Source: Bacteroides intestinalis (GTDB taxonomy: Bacteria; Bacteroidota; Bacteroidia; Bacteroidales; Bacteroidaceae). Taken from it: 14,954 nt of DNA. The notes under the pieces were generated by a model. The model worked only from the letters and a program-made list of their open reading frames with translations, was not told the origin of the DNA and ran no database searches. Shown in pieces: positions 7,314-14,954 of this stretch. The stretch's first letter is position 1. Each line of letters starts with the position of its first letter. The DNA lies in assembly GCF_003464595.1 (NCBI RefSeq), contig NZ_QRZF01000025.1:60910-75863 (forward strand), given 5' to 3'. The position numbers were made by a program, and so were the translations under genes.

Positions 7314-10121
7314 ATGAGGAACAGCCGAATACGTTATCTCCTAACTATATGGGTGACACTTTTTGTTAGCATATTTACATGCAATGCCCAGCAAATTGAT
7401 ACTGTTTATATGAATAAAATTGCTAGTTCATTTAAGCAAATCACCAATCTGCCGCAAGAAAAAGTATATCTGCATACAGATAAACCATATTATTTTGTAG
7501 GAGATACTATTTGGTTAAAAGCATATTTAGTGAATGCCATTACTCATTTTTCAGGAAATGGAAGTCAGTATGTATATGTAGAACTTATAAATCGCAAAGA
7601 TAAAGTCTTGCAACGTATCAAAATTCAGCAAGATAAAGGCCTCTTTGCAAATTATCTCACCTTACCTAAAACATTGGAAGCGGGTGATTATTATCTTCGT
7701 GCATATACTCATTGGATGCTGAATGAAGATTCTTCTTTTTACTTTTCTAAGAATCTAAAAATATTAGCTTCTCAATCATCTTTTATGTATCCCGAAATTC
7801 GATATGTGCAGAAGGGTAAAAAGCGTATGGCAATTATTACATTCAAAAGGCCTGATAATGGTGTCTATGCAGGCAATTATGTGCATTACATGGTTCGTAC
7901 TAAAACACATGAAAACAAATTTCGACAGCAACAAACTAATAAAAATGGAGAAATACAGATAGACATTCCGGAAAAAGAAGAAATAGAACAATATATCTAT
8001 GTTGTACTGGAAGACAAACAATTAAAATATAAGCATACATTCTACGTTCCAGATGCTTTTGATTATCAAGTTGATTTCTTTCCGGAAGGAGGTAACCTGA
8101 TAGGAGGTTGTACTCAAAAAATAGGCATAAAAGCTATAGATATAAATGGGAATTCTGTAGAGATAGCAGGTGATATTTTAAATAGTAATGGCGATACCAT
8201 AACTCATTTTAAGAGTGTCTATGCCGGTATGGGTAATTTTATACTACCAGTTTCAATGGGTGAAAAATATAAGGCAATTGTTAGTACAACAGAAGGTGTA
8301 AAAAAAGAATTCTCATTACCGGAACCAGAAGCGAATAGGCTTGCTTTATCTATTACTGAACGTAATGGAGTCATACACTATACAATATTACATACTCCTC
8401 AGAAAAAGCTTTCAGAGAATTTGTATTTAGTAGCTCATATTCGTGGATTTCTTCTATTTATACAACCGATCGAAAAAGAACAAGGAGCTATCAGTTTACA
8501 ATCCGTTCCGGAAGGCATACTGACTCTTACACTATTGGATGGAAACTATCTTCCGCATAGTGAACGTCTTGCTTTCGTTCGCCGGGAGAGTAATTCTGTT
8601 TGGAAACTGACTCCTGATAAATCATCTTATGATCCACGTTCCCCAGTTTATCTCGACATTCATTTATCTGACCTGTCAGGGCAACCTATAAAAGGCAATT
8701 TTTCATTAAGTGTTACTGATAATTATGCAATTGGATGTGATTCGATAGGAGATAATATTCTTTCTAATCTACTGTTAACATCTGATTTAAAAGGATATAT
8801 TGAAACGCCTGGGTATTATTTTAAAAATAATTCCCAGCGACTAAAAGCTTGTCTGGATAATTTAATGTTGACACAGGGCTGGAGCCGATTTAATGTGGAA
8901 GATCTTTTAAAAAAACAGCGGACGAATCCGCAATATTTTATGGAAGTCGGACAGTTTGTTTCCGGTAAGGTATTGGATATCCGCAATAAGCCACTTGCTG
9001 GAAAACATGTGAATGTGTTTGTCAATAAACGCCCTTATCCTTCAATATATACAGATAGTAATGGAGTATTTCTTGTTGATAAGTTAAGTTATGCAGACAC
9101 AGCCAGAGTGGAAGCACAAGTAATAGAGAAAGGAAAAATATTCCGTGCCAATATTCAAATAGACCGGGATTATTTTCCGGAAGCGACTAATGCCCACCCT
9201 TATATAAATATAAAATATCAGCACCAAAATGAATATATCGAGGAAATGCAATCTCCCTTTGTAAAAGAAGATGGTGTTTTAATGTTACGGCTTCCGGAAG
9301 TCGTAATCAATGCCAGAACTCTGGTGAAAGATCGTTTTTCTTCTTATAAAATGGACGATGAAGAAATGTTATCTCAACAAGATGCACGCACAGCACTTGA
9401 TCTGGTAAAGAAAGTTCCAGGATTTCGAATTATCGATAATCGACCTTATATTAATCCTAAATACTCTCAACGTCCAGAGCATTTAATGTCTAATGATGTA
9501 AATAACCGAAATGCATTACGGCCGAAAGAAAAAATAGATTATGGCCGTACCGCACGTTTTATGTTAGATAACAGGACTGTTGGCTTTAATGTGCTTTCTC
9601 TTATCAATGCAGCAGATATTATTGGTGTACATAAAATAGATCCGGAAATTGATGCAGCTGTCAATATCACTCAAAATCTGAAATATTTGGAGGCGGCATA
9701 TAATGAAGCATTTGAAAGCGGTGCTACTTTAGAAGAATTGGAAGAACTGGAAGTTGACAGGCAGCTTCAAAAAATGAAAGATGGATCTCAAAATATTTCC
9801 GGAGGATGTATTGTATTAACCTCTCGTACCGGTAATTTAGCAATTCCCAGTACTTCCCAGGGAGATACAGCTTTCCTGCTTGGTTTCAATCGATATAAGT
9901 CTTTTTATAGTCCTAAATATACAACTGATATTGAACGCCAATCTTCTGTATCGGATAATCGTACTACTATTTATTGGCAACCAAAACTTTTTACTGATGA
10001 AAATGGTAATGCTAATGTTCATTTTTATACCGCTGATCGTCTAAGTTATTATACTGTAGTTATTGAAGGTATAACAGATAAGGGGGCTCCTTGTCGGTAT
10101 GAGTATTTATTAAAAAGATAA
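7314..10121 (+). CDS. macroglobulin (MG2)-like protein with carboxypeptidase-regulatory and plug-like domains
   Basis: A large exported protein of 935 residues with a signal peptide to about 25 (TCNA before QQ). Residues about 45-150 form an alpha-2-macroglobulin MG-type domain (EKVYLHTDKPYYFVGDTIWL). FFPEGGNLIGG (255-265) marks another beta-sandwich, and LMLTQGWSRF (517-526) is typical of this Bacteroidetes family. A carboxypeptidase-regulatory-like domain lies at about 546-612. A degenerate plug spans about 684-840 (ARTALDLVKKVPGF, RFMLDNRTVGF, GGCIVLTSRTG). It is interrupted by an acidic helical stretch near 790-820. The C-terminus (WQPKLFTDENGNANVHFYTA) matches the family's closing domain. 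No thioester CGEQ motif is seen, so protease trapping by covalent capture is unlikely. It lies 17 bases behind the plug-only gene, suggesting partnership. Six D-(S/T)-aliphatic/Ala sequons are present. Function is unknown. Confidence 0.85.
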   Translation: MRNSRIRYLLTIWVTLFVSIFTCNAQQIDTVYMNKIASSFKQITNLPQEKVYLHTDKPYYFVGDTIWLKAYLVNAITHFSGNGSQYVYVELINRKDKVLQRIKIQQDKGLFANYLTLPKTLEAGDYYLRAYTHWMLNEDSSFYFSKNLKILASQSSFMYPEIRYVQKGKKRMAIITFKRPDNGVYAGNYVHYMVRTKTHENKFRQQQTNKNGEIQIDIPEKEEIEQYIYVVLEDKQLKYKHTFYVPDAFDYQVDFFPEGGNLIGGCTQKIGIKAIDINGNSVEIAGDILNSNGDTITHFKSVYAGMGNFILPVSMGEKYKAIVSTTEGVKKEFSLPEPEANRLALSITERNGVIHYTILHTPQKKLSENLYLVAHIRGFLLFIQPIEKEQGAISLQSVPEGILTLTLLDGNYLPHSERLAFVRRESNSVWKLTPDKSSYDPRSPVYLDIHLSDLSGQPIKGNFSLSVTDNYAIGCDSIGDNILSNLLLTSDLKGYIETPGYYFKNNSQRLKACLDNLMLTQGWSRFNVEDLLKKQRTNPQYFMEVGQFVSGKVLDIRNKPLAGKHVNVFVNKRPYPSIYTDSNGVFLVDKLSYADTARVEAQVIEKGKIFRANIQIDRDYFPEATNAHPYINIKYQHQNEYIEEMQSPFVKEDGVLMLRLPEVVINARTLVKDRFSSYKMDDEEMLSQQDARTALDLVKKVPGFRIIDNRPYINPKYSQRPEHLMSNDVNNRNALRPKEKIDYGRTARFMLDNRTVGFNVLSLINAADIIGVHKIDPEIDAAVNITQNLKYLEAAYNEAFESGATLEELEELEVDRQLQKMKDGSQNISGGCIVLTSRTGNLAIPSTSQGDTAFLLGFNRYKSFYSPKYTTDIERQSSVSDNRTTIYWQPKLFTDENGNANVHFYTADRLSYYTVVIEGITDKGAPCRYEYLLKR

Positions 10122-10123
10122 TG
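10119..10123 (+). promoter_or_regulatory. TAATG stop/start overlap
   Basis: The stop TAA of the macroglobulin-like gene (10119-10121) shares its last A with an ATG at 10121. This arrangement allows translational coupling to the downstream lipoprotein gene. A second in-frame ATG at 10148 gives a more compact signal peptide, so the coupling is plausible but not certain. Confidence 0.5.
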
Positions 10124-11137
10124 TCACATCTTATAAATGATAAAACTATGAAACATATTAATTTATTTCTGATGTTGTGCGTACTTTGTATTGCCGTATA
10201 CGGAATAAGTGCTTGTTCCAAAGAAGAGAATCATAAGCCAGATACGGATCAGTCTATTCCAGCTCCAGAGCCCGAACCTGACAATTACACATTGCAAGGA
10301 ACTATGCAGGCTGCAGAACAATTAGTTGGGAAAAATTATTCTGAGATTCATAAGTATATGCGCTCTTACGGCTGGGATTATTCTGAACACCCCAATTCAT
10401 CTGACAAAGATCACAATGACGGTATACATTGTGAGGTTGTATACGACAAAATCATACAACAATATGTTTTTAAATTTATCATTCATGCCAATGCAGAGAT
10501 ACTTGATGGTGATCGCGGAAAATTGGAAGACCGTCAACGTAATGAAATGAAAACACAAACAACTGCTGCTTGGTATAAATTGAATGGAAACTGGGACGAA
10601 TGGCAACGCTTAGAATGGAAATTCCGTATTCCGAAAGATTTTAGACCTTCTACGAATTTCTGTCACATCCACCAACTAAAAGCGCAGGAAGGAAACAATG
10701 GTTCTCCACTGATAACGATTACTCCCCGCTGCAATAGCAATGGTAGTAATCGACGAATACAAGTTATTCATACAGGTGATAAAAGTGCCACTAATAAAGG
10801 TACAATAATAGACAATTTACCTCTATCAGACTTTGAGGATGAATGGATACAAGTAGAGACAGAAATGCACTATACCCATAATGGTTCATTTAGCATTAAG
10901 ATGACACGTATCAGTGATGGAAAAATCCTAGTTAATAAATCGTTCTCTGATATAGACATGTGGAGAAAAGGTGCTATTAGTATTCGTAATAAATATGGCA
11001 TTTATCGGAGCTTTGGCAGAAATATGGATGGTGTAGATGATCGCCCGACAAACGGAATAAAGGATGAAACTCTACAACTGGCTGATTTTAAAATCTACGA
11101 AAAGAATACAAACCCTAATCTGGAGAGTCATGATTAA
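10121..11137 (+). CDS. polysaccharide-lyase-like jelly-roll lipoprotein
   Basis: A 338-residue lipoprotein with lipobox ISAC (Cys32), then SKEE, which resembles a Bacteroidetes surface-export signal, and a Pro/Glu linker (PAPEPEPD, 47-54). The rest is a single beta-rich domain. Motifs resemble heparinase I/alginate-lyase-type jelly-roll lyases: DRQRNEMK (137-144), FCHIHQLKA (180-188) with His182 and His184, and NKYGIYRS (290-297) with Tyr292 and Tyr295. The last two sit where, from memory, heparin lyase I (PL13) has its QWHG catalytic His and FKFGIYR catalytic Tyr. A lyase acting on an acidic polysaccharide is therefore plausible, though the substrate is unknown and a non-catalytic binder is possible. 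The start at 10121 overlaps the previous stop; Met10 (10148) gives a more standard signal peptide and may be the true start. Confidence 0.68.
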   Translation: MSHLINDKTMKHINLFLMLCVLCIAVYGISACSKEENHKPDTDQSIPAPEPEPDNYTLQGTMQAAEQLVGKNYSEIHKYMRSYGWDYSEHPNSSDKDHNDGIHCEVVYDKIIQQYVFKFIIHANAEILDGDRGKLEDRQRNEMKTQTTAAWYKLNGNWDEWQRLEWKFRIPKDFRPSTNFCHIHQLKAQEGNNGSPLITITPRCNSNGSNRRIQVIHTGDKSATNKGTIIDNLPLSDFEDEWIQVETEMHYTHNGSFSIKMTRISDGKILVNKSFSDIDMWRKGAISIRNKYGIYRSFGRNMDGVDDRPTNGIKDETLQLADFKIYEKNTNPNLESHD

Positions 11138-11234
11138 AACTGTTTTATTTAGAAAGAGTATGCTATGAGTTTAGAAAGCTCAAAACTAAATATCCTCTTA
11201 GTTTTCAATTAAAAAAAATAATTAAATATTTACT
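11138..11234 (+). other. 97-base intergenic region with AT-rich hairpin and short direct repeat
   Basis: This is the largest gap in the window. AAAACTAA (11182-11189) and TTAGTTTT (11198-11205) form a perfect 8-bp stem with an 8-base loop. TTTAGAAAG occurs twice, at 11148-11156 and 11170-11178. An 8-base A-run (11211-11218) lies 16 bases before the next ATG. The hairpin has no following U-run, so it is a poor terminator. I do not find a convincing Bacteroides TTTG/TAnnTTTG promoter, although the space would allow one. Confidence 0.4.
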
Positions 11235-13163
11235 ATGAAATACATATTAATGCTTTTCATTGGAATTATACATATTTCATGTAATGAAGTAGATACTAAA
11301 CTGGAAAGAGCTTTACTATTCAGTGGTGATAATTATGATGAATTAAAATATGTATTGGATTATTATTCAAAATCACCGAAAGATTCTTTGAAATTAAAAG
11401 CTGCAGAATTTTTAATAGCCAATATGCCAGGGCATTATTCATATTATGGAGAAACATTAGATGAATACTTAGATAGTATTCATCATTCTGTTACATTGCG
11501 CTCTTATCCTTGGCATTTGCGTAATATGTTCCTTATTCAGGCTTACCGGAATCCGAATATTTCTCATATAAAAGGAATTAGTAAAATAGAAGATATTCAT
11601 TGTATATCCTCCAGCTATCTGATTGATAATATAGAAAAAGCCTTTTTTGCATGGCAAAAGCCATGGGCACGTCATATGGGATTTGATGATTTTTGTGAAT
11701 ATCTACTACCTTATAGAGTAGATAATGAACCGATTATGTGTTGGCGTGATTCTTTGAGCGGAGTCTTTGATGACGTTTTTAAGCGCATGGAAACAGTAGA
11801 TGAACTTTTTGAGTCTCCTTATCAAGCCTGTCTTCAACTTAATACTCACCTAATGGAACTTTTTAAAGAAATGAAAGCTGATTCATTGACATTCATCCAT
11901 TTACTAACAGGAAAAAAGGAGGCTGTAAAATTTGGTTGCCCAGAGTTCGTATACGCTGCTATTTTTGCTATGCGTAGTGTAGGTATTCCTGTTTCCATCG
12001 AAAGTATAGAACAATGGTCTTCTCGCCGTGGAAAGCATTATTGGAATGCAGTATATCACTTTACGGGGCTAAGTTATCCTTTTACTGGGTATGATTCACG
12101 TCCTCGTGGGTTGAATCAAGATTACAAGATGAACAAAGTATATCGCCACGTGTATGCCCTCAATTCCAGTGCATTAATTTATCAATCTCCACAAGAACCT
12201 ATTCCACCTTTCTTTCAGAATGTCTTTTTAAAAGATGTAACAGAGGAATATATGGAATGTCATGATATTACCGTTCAACTAAATTCTTTACCAGAAGAAA
12301 AAAGGGAATATGCATATCTTTGTGTTTTCGATAATGAAATCTGGGTACCTGTTCATTGGGGAAAAATAAATAATCAGAAGGTTGCTTTTACAAAGGTAGG
12401 TCCACAAACCATGTTTATTGCAGGTTATTATATTGATGGAGAGATAATACCGGCTTCCAACCCTTTTCATGTTAATCTGGAGGGTAAAGTTGAATATATT
12501 ATTCCCAATAATACTTACCAATCACTTTTAATAGAGCGTAAATATCCTTTATATCATCGTTTTGCTAATTATAGTCGCCACTTAATTGGAACTACCATTG
12601 AGGGATCCTCTTATCCGGATTTTCATCAATCTCGAATCATAGCTACCTTAACACATGATGCTAATACAATGTGGGACTCCATATTTATTACTTCTGCCCC
12701 AAGTATATATCGATATATACGTTTTAATCATATACAAAAAATAGAATTAGCAGAATTAGAATTTTATAGCTTCGGACAAAAGCAACCGCTTGTAGTGCAT
12801 GATGTATTATTACCTCCTGAAGCCATTTCCGATAAGAAAGAATCGAAACTTTTTAATGGTTCAATAGGCGATTATACGCAAATTAGCCATTGGATTGGGT
12901 TCGATTTTGGGAAAGAAATCCATTTAGAAAAAATAAAGTTTTGTCCTCGTACCGATGATAATCATATCTCGTTGGGTGACACATACGAATTGTATATGTT
13001 TGATGATGGTGATTTCAGATTACTCAAACAGCAAGTTGCAGATGCGCATACTATTTCATTTGATTCAATTCCTTCTGAAGGATTGTATTTACTGAAAGAC
13101 GCAACGAAAGGTAATGAGCATCGTATATTTACATATGTGAATAAGAAAACTTATTTCTGGTAA
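11235..13163 (+). CDS. transglutaminase-like lipoprotein with C-terminal galactose-binding-like region
   Basis: A 642-residue probable lipoprotein: the hydrophobic start ends HISC (Cys16), a non-ideal lipobox because His sits at -3. Residues about 20-215 are mostly helical and unrecognised. A transglutaminase-like core follows: KFGCPEFVYAAIFAMRSVGI (232-251) supplies Cys235, GKHYWNAVYHF (266-276) supplies His268, and YPFTGYDSRP (281-290) supplies Asp287, in the order expected for the papain-like triad. Residues about 445-642 are beta-rich (YRYIRFNHIQKIELAELEFY, HWIGFDFGKEIHLEKIKFCP) and resemble F5/8-type galactose-binding modules. The reaction could be cross-linking, amide cleavage or peptidase activity; the sequence cannot separate these. 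Six DSL/DSI O-glycosylation-type sequons are present. It precedes the ligase-like gene by 14 bases. Confidence 0.8.
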   Translation: MKYILMLFIGIIHISCNEVDTKLERALLFSGDNYDELKYVLDYYSKSPKDSLKLKAAEFLIANMPGHYSYYGETLDEYLDSIHHSVTLRSYPWHLRNMFLIQAYRNPNISHIKGISKIEDIHCISSSYLIDNIEKAFFAWQKPWARHMGFDDFCEYLLPYRVDNEPIMCWRDSLSGVFDDVFKRMETVDELFESPYQACLQLNTHLMELFKEMKADSLTFIHLLTGKKEAVKFGCPEFVYAAIFAMRSVGIPVSIESIEQWSSRRGKHYWNAVYHFTGLSYPFTGYDSRPRGLNQDYKMNKVYRHVYALNSSALIYQSPQEPIPPFFQNVFLKDVTEEYMECHDITVQLNSLPEEKREYAYLCVFDNEIWVPVHWGKINNQKVAFTKVGPQTMFIAGYYIDGEIIPASNPFHVNLEGKVEYIIPNNTYQSLLIERKYPLYHRFANYSRHLIGTTIEGSSYPDFHQSRIIATLTHDANTMWDSIFITSAPSIYRYIRFNHIQKIELAELEFYSFGQKQPLVVHDVLLPPEAISDKKESKLFNGSIGDYTQISHWIGFDFGKEIHLEKIKFCPRTDDNHISLGDTYELYMFDDGDFRLLKQQVADAHTISFDSIPSEGLYLLKDATKGNEHRIFTYVNKKTYFW

Positions 13164-13177
13164 AAAGAGCAAAAGTT

Positions 13178-14887
13178 ATGAATCTACAACACTACATACA
13201 CTACATTATTTTAGGAATATTTATTATATTTCTTCCTCTATTTATGGATCACAAAGAAAATGTGATGATCTGCAATTACGGTATATTAGCATTTTCAGCA
13301 TTCTCTGTCACGTTATTTTCAATCACAAACTTGTCAAAGAACTACCAAACAACCAAACTTGATATCTGTATTTGTTGTCTTTTTGCATGGATGCTGATTG
13401 ATTCATTCTGGATAAATGATCGTGTCCTGTCAGACGAAAAATTAATTTTGATCATAACTTCATTTATTGTCTACTTTACTTCCAAGCTAACTACTTTATG
13501 GACAGAAAAAGTATTAGCGATTATAATAATGTTAGGAGGATTTCTTCAATCATTAATAGCTTGGTGTCAATGTTTTGAGGTTTTAGATTCTAATCATTTA
13601 GAATTTATGATGACTGGTAGTTTTTACAATCCAGCTCATTTAGGGGCGTATACCGGACTTTCTATTATATGTACTATTTATTTGTTATATGCTTATTATC
13701 AACGCATGAAATTCTATCGGTGCATAGTTTTATCTTTTCTGTTCCTCTCTATGTTTGGAGTACTTATACTTTCTTTTTCGCGTGCTTCTTGGGTTGCACT
13801 TTCCATAATTTTGCTACTTGTATTATGGAAGTATCATATCTTCAAATATAAAACATACTGTGGTATGGCTTTTCTTATTTTTATATCATTATTGCCACTT
13901 TTATATCAACTTAAAAAAGCCTCTGCAGATGGACGATTATTTATTTGGAATGTTAGCAAAGAGTTAGTTAGCTCTGCTCCGCTGCTTGGAAGAGGAGCAG
14001 ACAGCTTTACTGCAGAGTATATGCTTGCACAAGCTGATTTCTTTGAGCGTTACCCGAATTCAGAATATAGGATGAATGCTACAGACAATGTACATGCTTT
14101 TAATGAATACCTACGTATTACTTGCGAATACGGCATAATAGGTTTATTATTTTTAGGAGTTATCTTATTTCTTGCTATAAAATCCAAAGGAAATACACTT
14201 ATTAAATGGATGGTTGGCTATATCTGCATATTTGCTTGTTTTTCATATGTGGTTGAAGTATCAGCTCTTCTGATAGTATGTAGCATTTTTATGGGGAAAT
14301 TATCTAACAACAGTCACATCCAATATACTTATCAGCATAATAGCCCATGGCCGATTGCGATATGTTTTTCAGGTATTATCCTTTTCTCATTGTTTAGGTG
14401 TCAACAAGAAAAATGTCTTTCGAATTATCTTTCTGCTTATACTGAAACAAAAGGAGAAGATGTAGAGCAAAAGTTACTTGCCAAATATCGTTCCAATCGA
14501 TATAATCGTACTTTTGTTTTGAGATGCGCTCATCAATTATATAATTCAAAAAACTATATTGTTGCTCTGCCTTATTTGCAACAAGCTTTCTTGTTGAGTC
14601 CGGTCTCTGAAATCTGTATGGATTTAGGCAATTGCTTTTATTATCTGGAAGATTCTGAAAAAGCAGAATACTACCTTACAAAAGCTCATTATATGGTTCC
14701 ATCTCATATCCTTCCACGTTACTATCTATTTAGAATATATGCAAAACAAGGTGATATTCAAAAAGCATACTCTTATGGAACAGCAATATTATCAGAAGAA
14801 TTTAAAAAAGAAGGAAGTGTGGCAATGGAAGTAAAATATCGTATAAAAAAATATTTAGATGAAAATTTCAAGAATGCAATTAAATGA
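13178..14887 (+). CDS. O-antigen ligase/polymerase-like (Wzy_C) membrane protein with C-terminal TPR-like region
   Basis: An inner-membrane protein of 569 residues with about 10-12 hydrophobic segments between 7 and 407. Family marks are TGSFYNPAHLGAYTG (146-160), SFSRASWVAL (199-208), and a large extracytoplasmic loop starting DGRLFIWNVSKE (251-262) and ending with VHAFNEYLRITCEYGIIGLL (305-324). Arg202, Arg253 and His306 match positions usually conserved in WaaL, Wzy and PglL enzymes. Such proteins transfer or polymerise glycan from an undecaprenyl-linked donor on the periplasmic side. Residues about 440-540 look like TPR repeats (AHQLYNSKNYIVALPYLQQA, then DLGNCFYYLEDSEKAEYYL), a common appendage in Bacteroidetes. 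No glycosyltransferase or flippase gene is in the window, so the donor is made elsewhere. Ligase, polymerase and protein oligosaccharyltransferase are all possible. Confidence 0.85.
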   Translation: MNLQHYIHYIILGIFIIFLPLFMDHKENVMICNYGILAFSAFSVTLFSITNLSKNYQTTKLDICICCLFAWMLIDSFWINDRVLSDEKLILIITSFIVYFTSKLTTLWTEKVLAIIIMLGGFLQSLIAWCQCFEVLDSNHLEFMMTGSFYNPAHLGAYTGLSIICTIYLLYAYYQRMKFYRCIVLSFLFLSMFGVLILSFSRASWVALSIILLLVLWKYHIFKYKTYCGMAFLIFISLLPLLYQLKKASADGRLFIWNVSKELVSSAPLLGRGADSFTAEYMLAQADFFERYPNSEYRMNATDNVHAFNEYLRITCEYGIIGLLFLGVILFLAIKSKGNTLIKWMVGYICIFACFSYVVEVSALLIVCSIFMGKLSNNSHIQYTYQHNSPWPIAICFSGIILFSLFRCQQEKCLSNYLSAYTETKGEDVEQKLLAKYRSNRYNRTFVLRCAHQLYNSKNYIVALPYLQQAFLLSPVSEICMDLGNCFYYLEDSEKAEYYLTKAHYMVPSHILPRYYLFRIYAKQGDIQKAYSYGTAILSEEFKKEGSVAMEVKYRIKKYLDENFKNAIK

Positions 14888-14954
14888 TTGCAGCTTATTA
14901 ATAAATTAATCTGATTATCCGTTTATGCACCTGTTATATTCGCAATTACTAGTC
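14888..14954. other. 67-base tail with no supported feature
   Basis: AT-rich non-coding sequence after the last stop. ATTAAT repeats around AA near 14899-14910, but I see no terminator with a U-run and no clear promoter. An ATG at 14925 stays open for ten codons to the window edge, too little to call a gene. Confidence 0.4.

Noticed and set aside
7314..10121. True alpha-2-macroglobulin protease trap
   Set aside because: No CGEQ thioester motif or recognisable bait region, and the length is well below that of full bacterial macroglobulins. Only macroglobulin-type beta domains are supported.
11182..11205. Hairpin as an intrinsic terminator
   Set aside because: The stem is almost all A-T and is followed by CAATT and an A-run, not by a U-run. 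Termination here would be weak on the + strand.
11211..11218. A8 run as a phase-variation tract
   Set aside because: It is non-coding and typical of AT-rich leaders in this organism type, and no alternative state is visible.
14925..14954. Start of a further gene at the window edge
   Set aside because: Only ten codons are visible, without a clear ribosome binding site or recognisable signal peptide.

Overview
The window looks like chromosomal DNA of a gut-type Bacteroidales organism, most likely Bacteroides or a close relative. The reasons are a SusC/SusD pair, several lipoproteins with Bacteroidetes-style signal peptides, AT-rich DNA, mostly weak Shine-Dalgarno sites, and a barrel-less TonB plug protein next to a macroglobulin-like protein. 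All nine genes lie on the + strand and are packed with short gaps. I see no tRNA, rRNA, insertion sequence, CRISPR array or integrase.

Block 1 (4-6562) is a SusCD-type outer-membrane uptake operon: a TonB-dependent SusC transporter, its SusD lipoprotein partner, a fasciclin-domain (FAS1) lipoprotein, and a lipoprotein with an Ig/PKD-like front half and a probable jelly-roll (concanavalin A-like) back half. It encodes no glycoside hydrolase, sulfatase, protease or regulator inside the window. A strong hairpin (6575-6616) with an A-tract/U-tract stem closes the block.

Block 2 (6631-14887) starts only 14 bases after the hairpin. It encodes a secreted 221-residue protein that is just a carboxypeptidase-regulatory-like domain plus a TonB plug with no barrel; a 935-residue macroglobulin-like protein carrying a second, degenerate plug; a lipoprotein resembling jelly-roll polysaccharide lyases; a lipoprotein with a transglutaminase-like core and intact Cys-His-Asp candidates; and a polytopic O-antigen-ligase/polymerase (Wzy_C-like) protein with a C-terminal TPR-like region. 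Gaps inside block 2 are 17, -1, 97 and 14 bases.

Block 1 should bind and import a ligand at the cell surface. Block 2 combines two barrel-less plug proteins, a candidate lyase, a candidate transglutaminase-fold enzyme and a glycan ligase/polymerase in a gene string that I do not recognise as a named system. A working inference is an envelope assembly that handles a surface glycan or glycoprotein. The transglutaminase-like and macroglobulin-like proteins each carry six copies of the Bacteroides O-glycosylation sequon D-(S/T)-(A/I/L/V/M/T). That fits extracytoplasmic glycoproteins but does not prove it. The single longest non-coding stretch is 97 bases (11138-11234).
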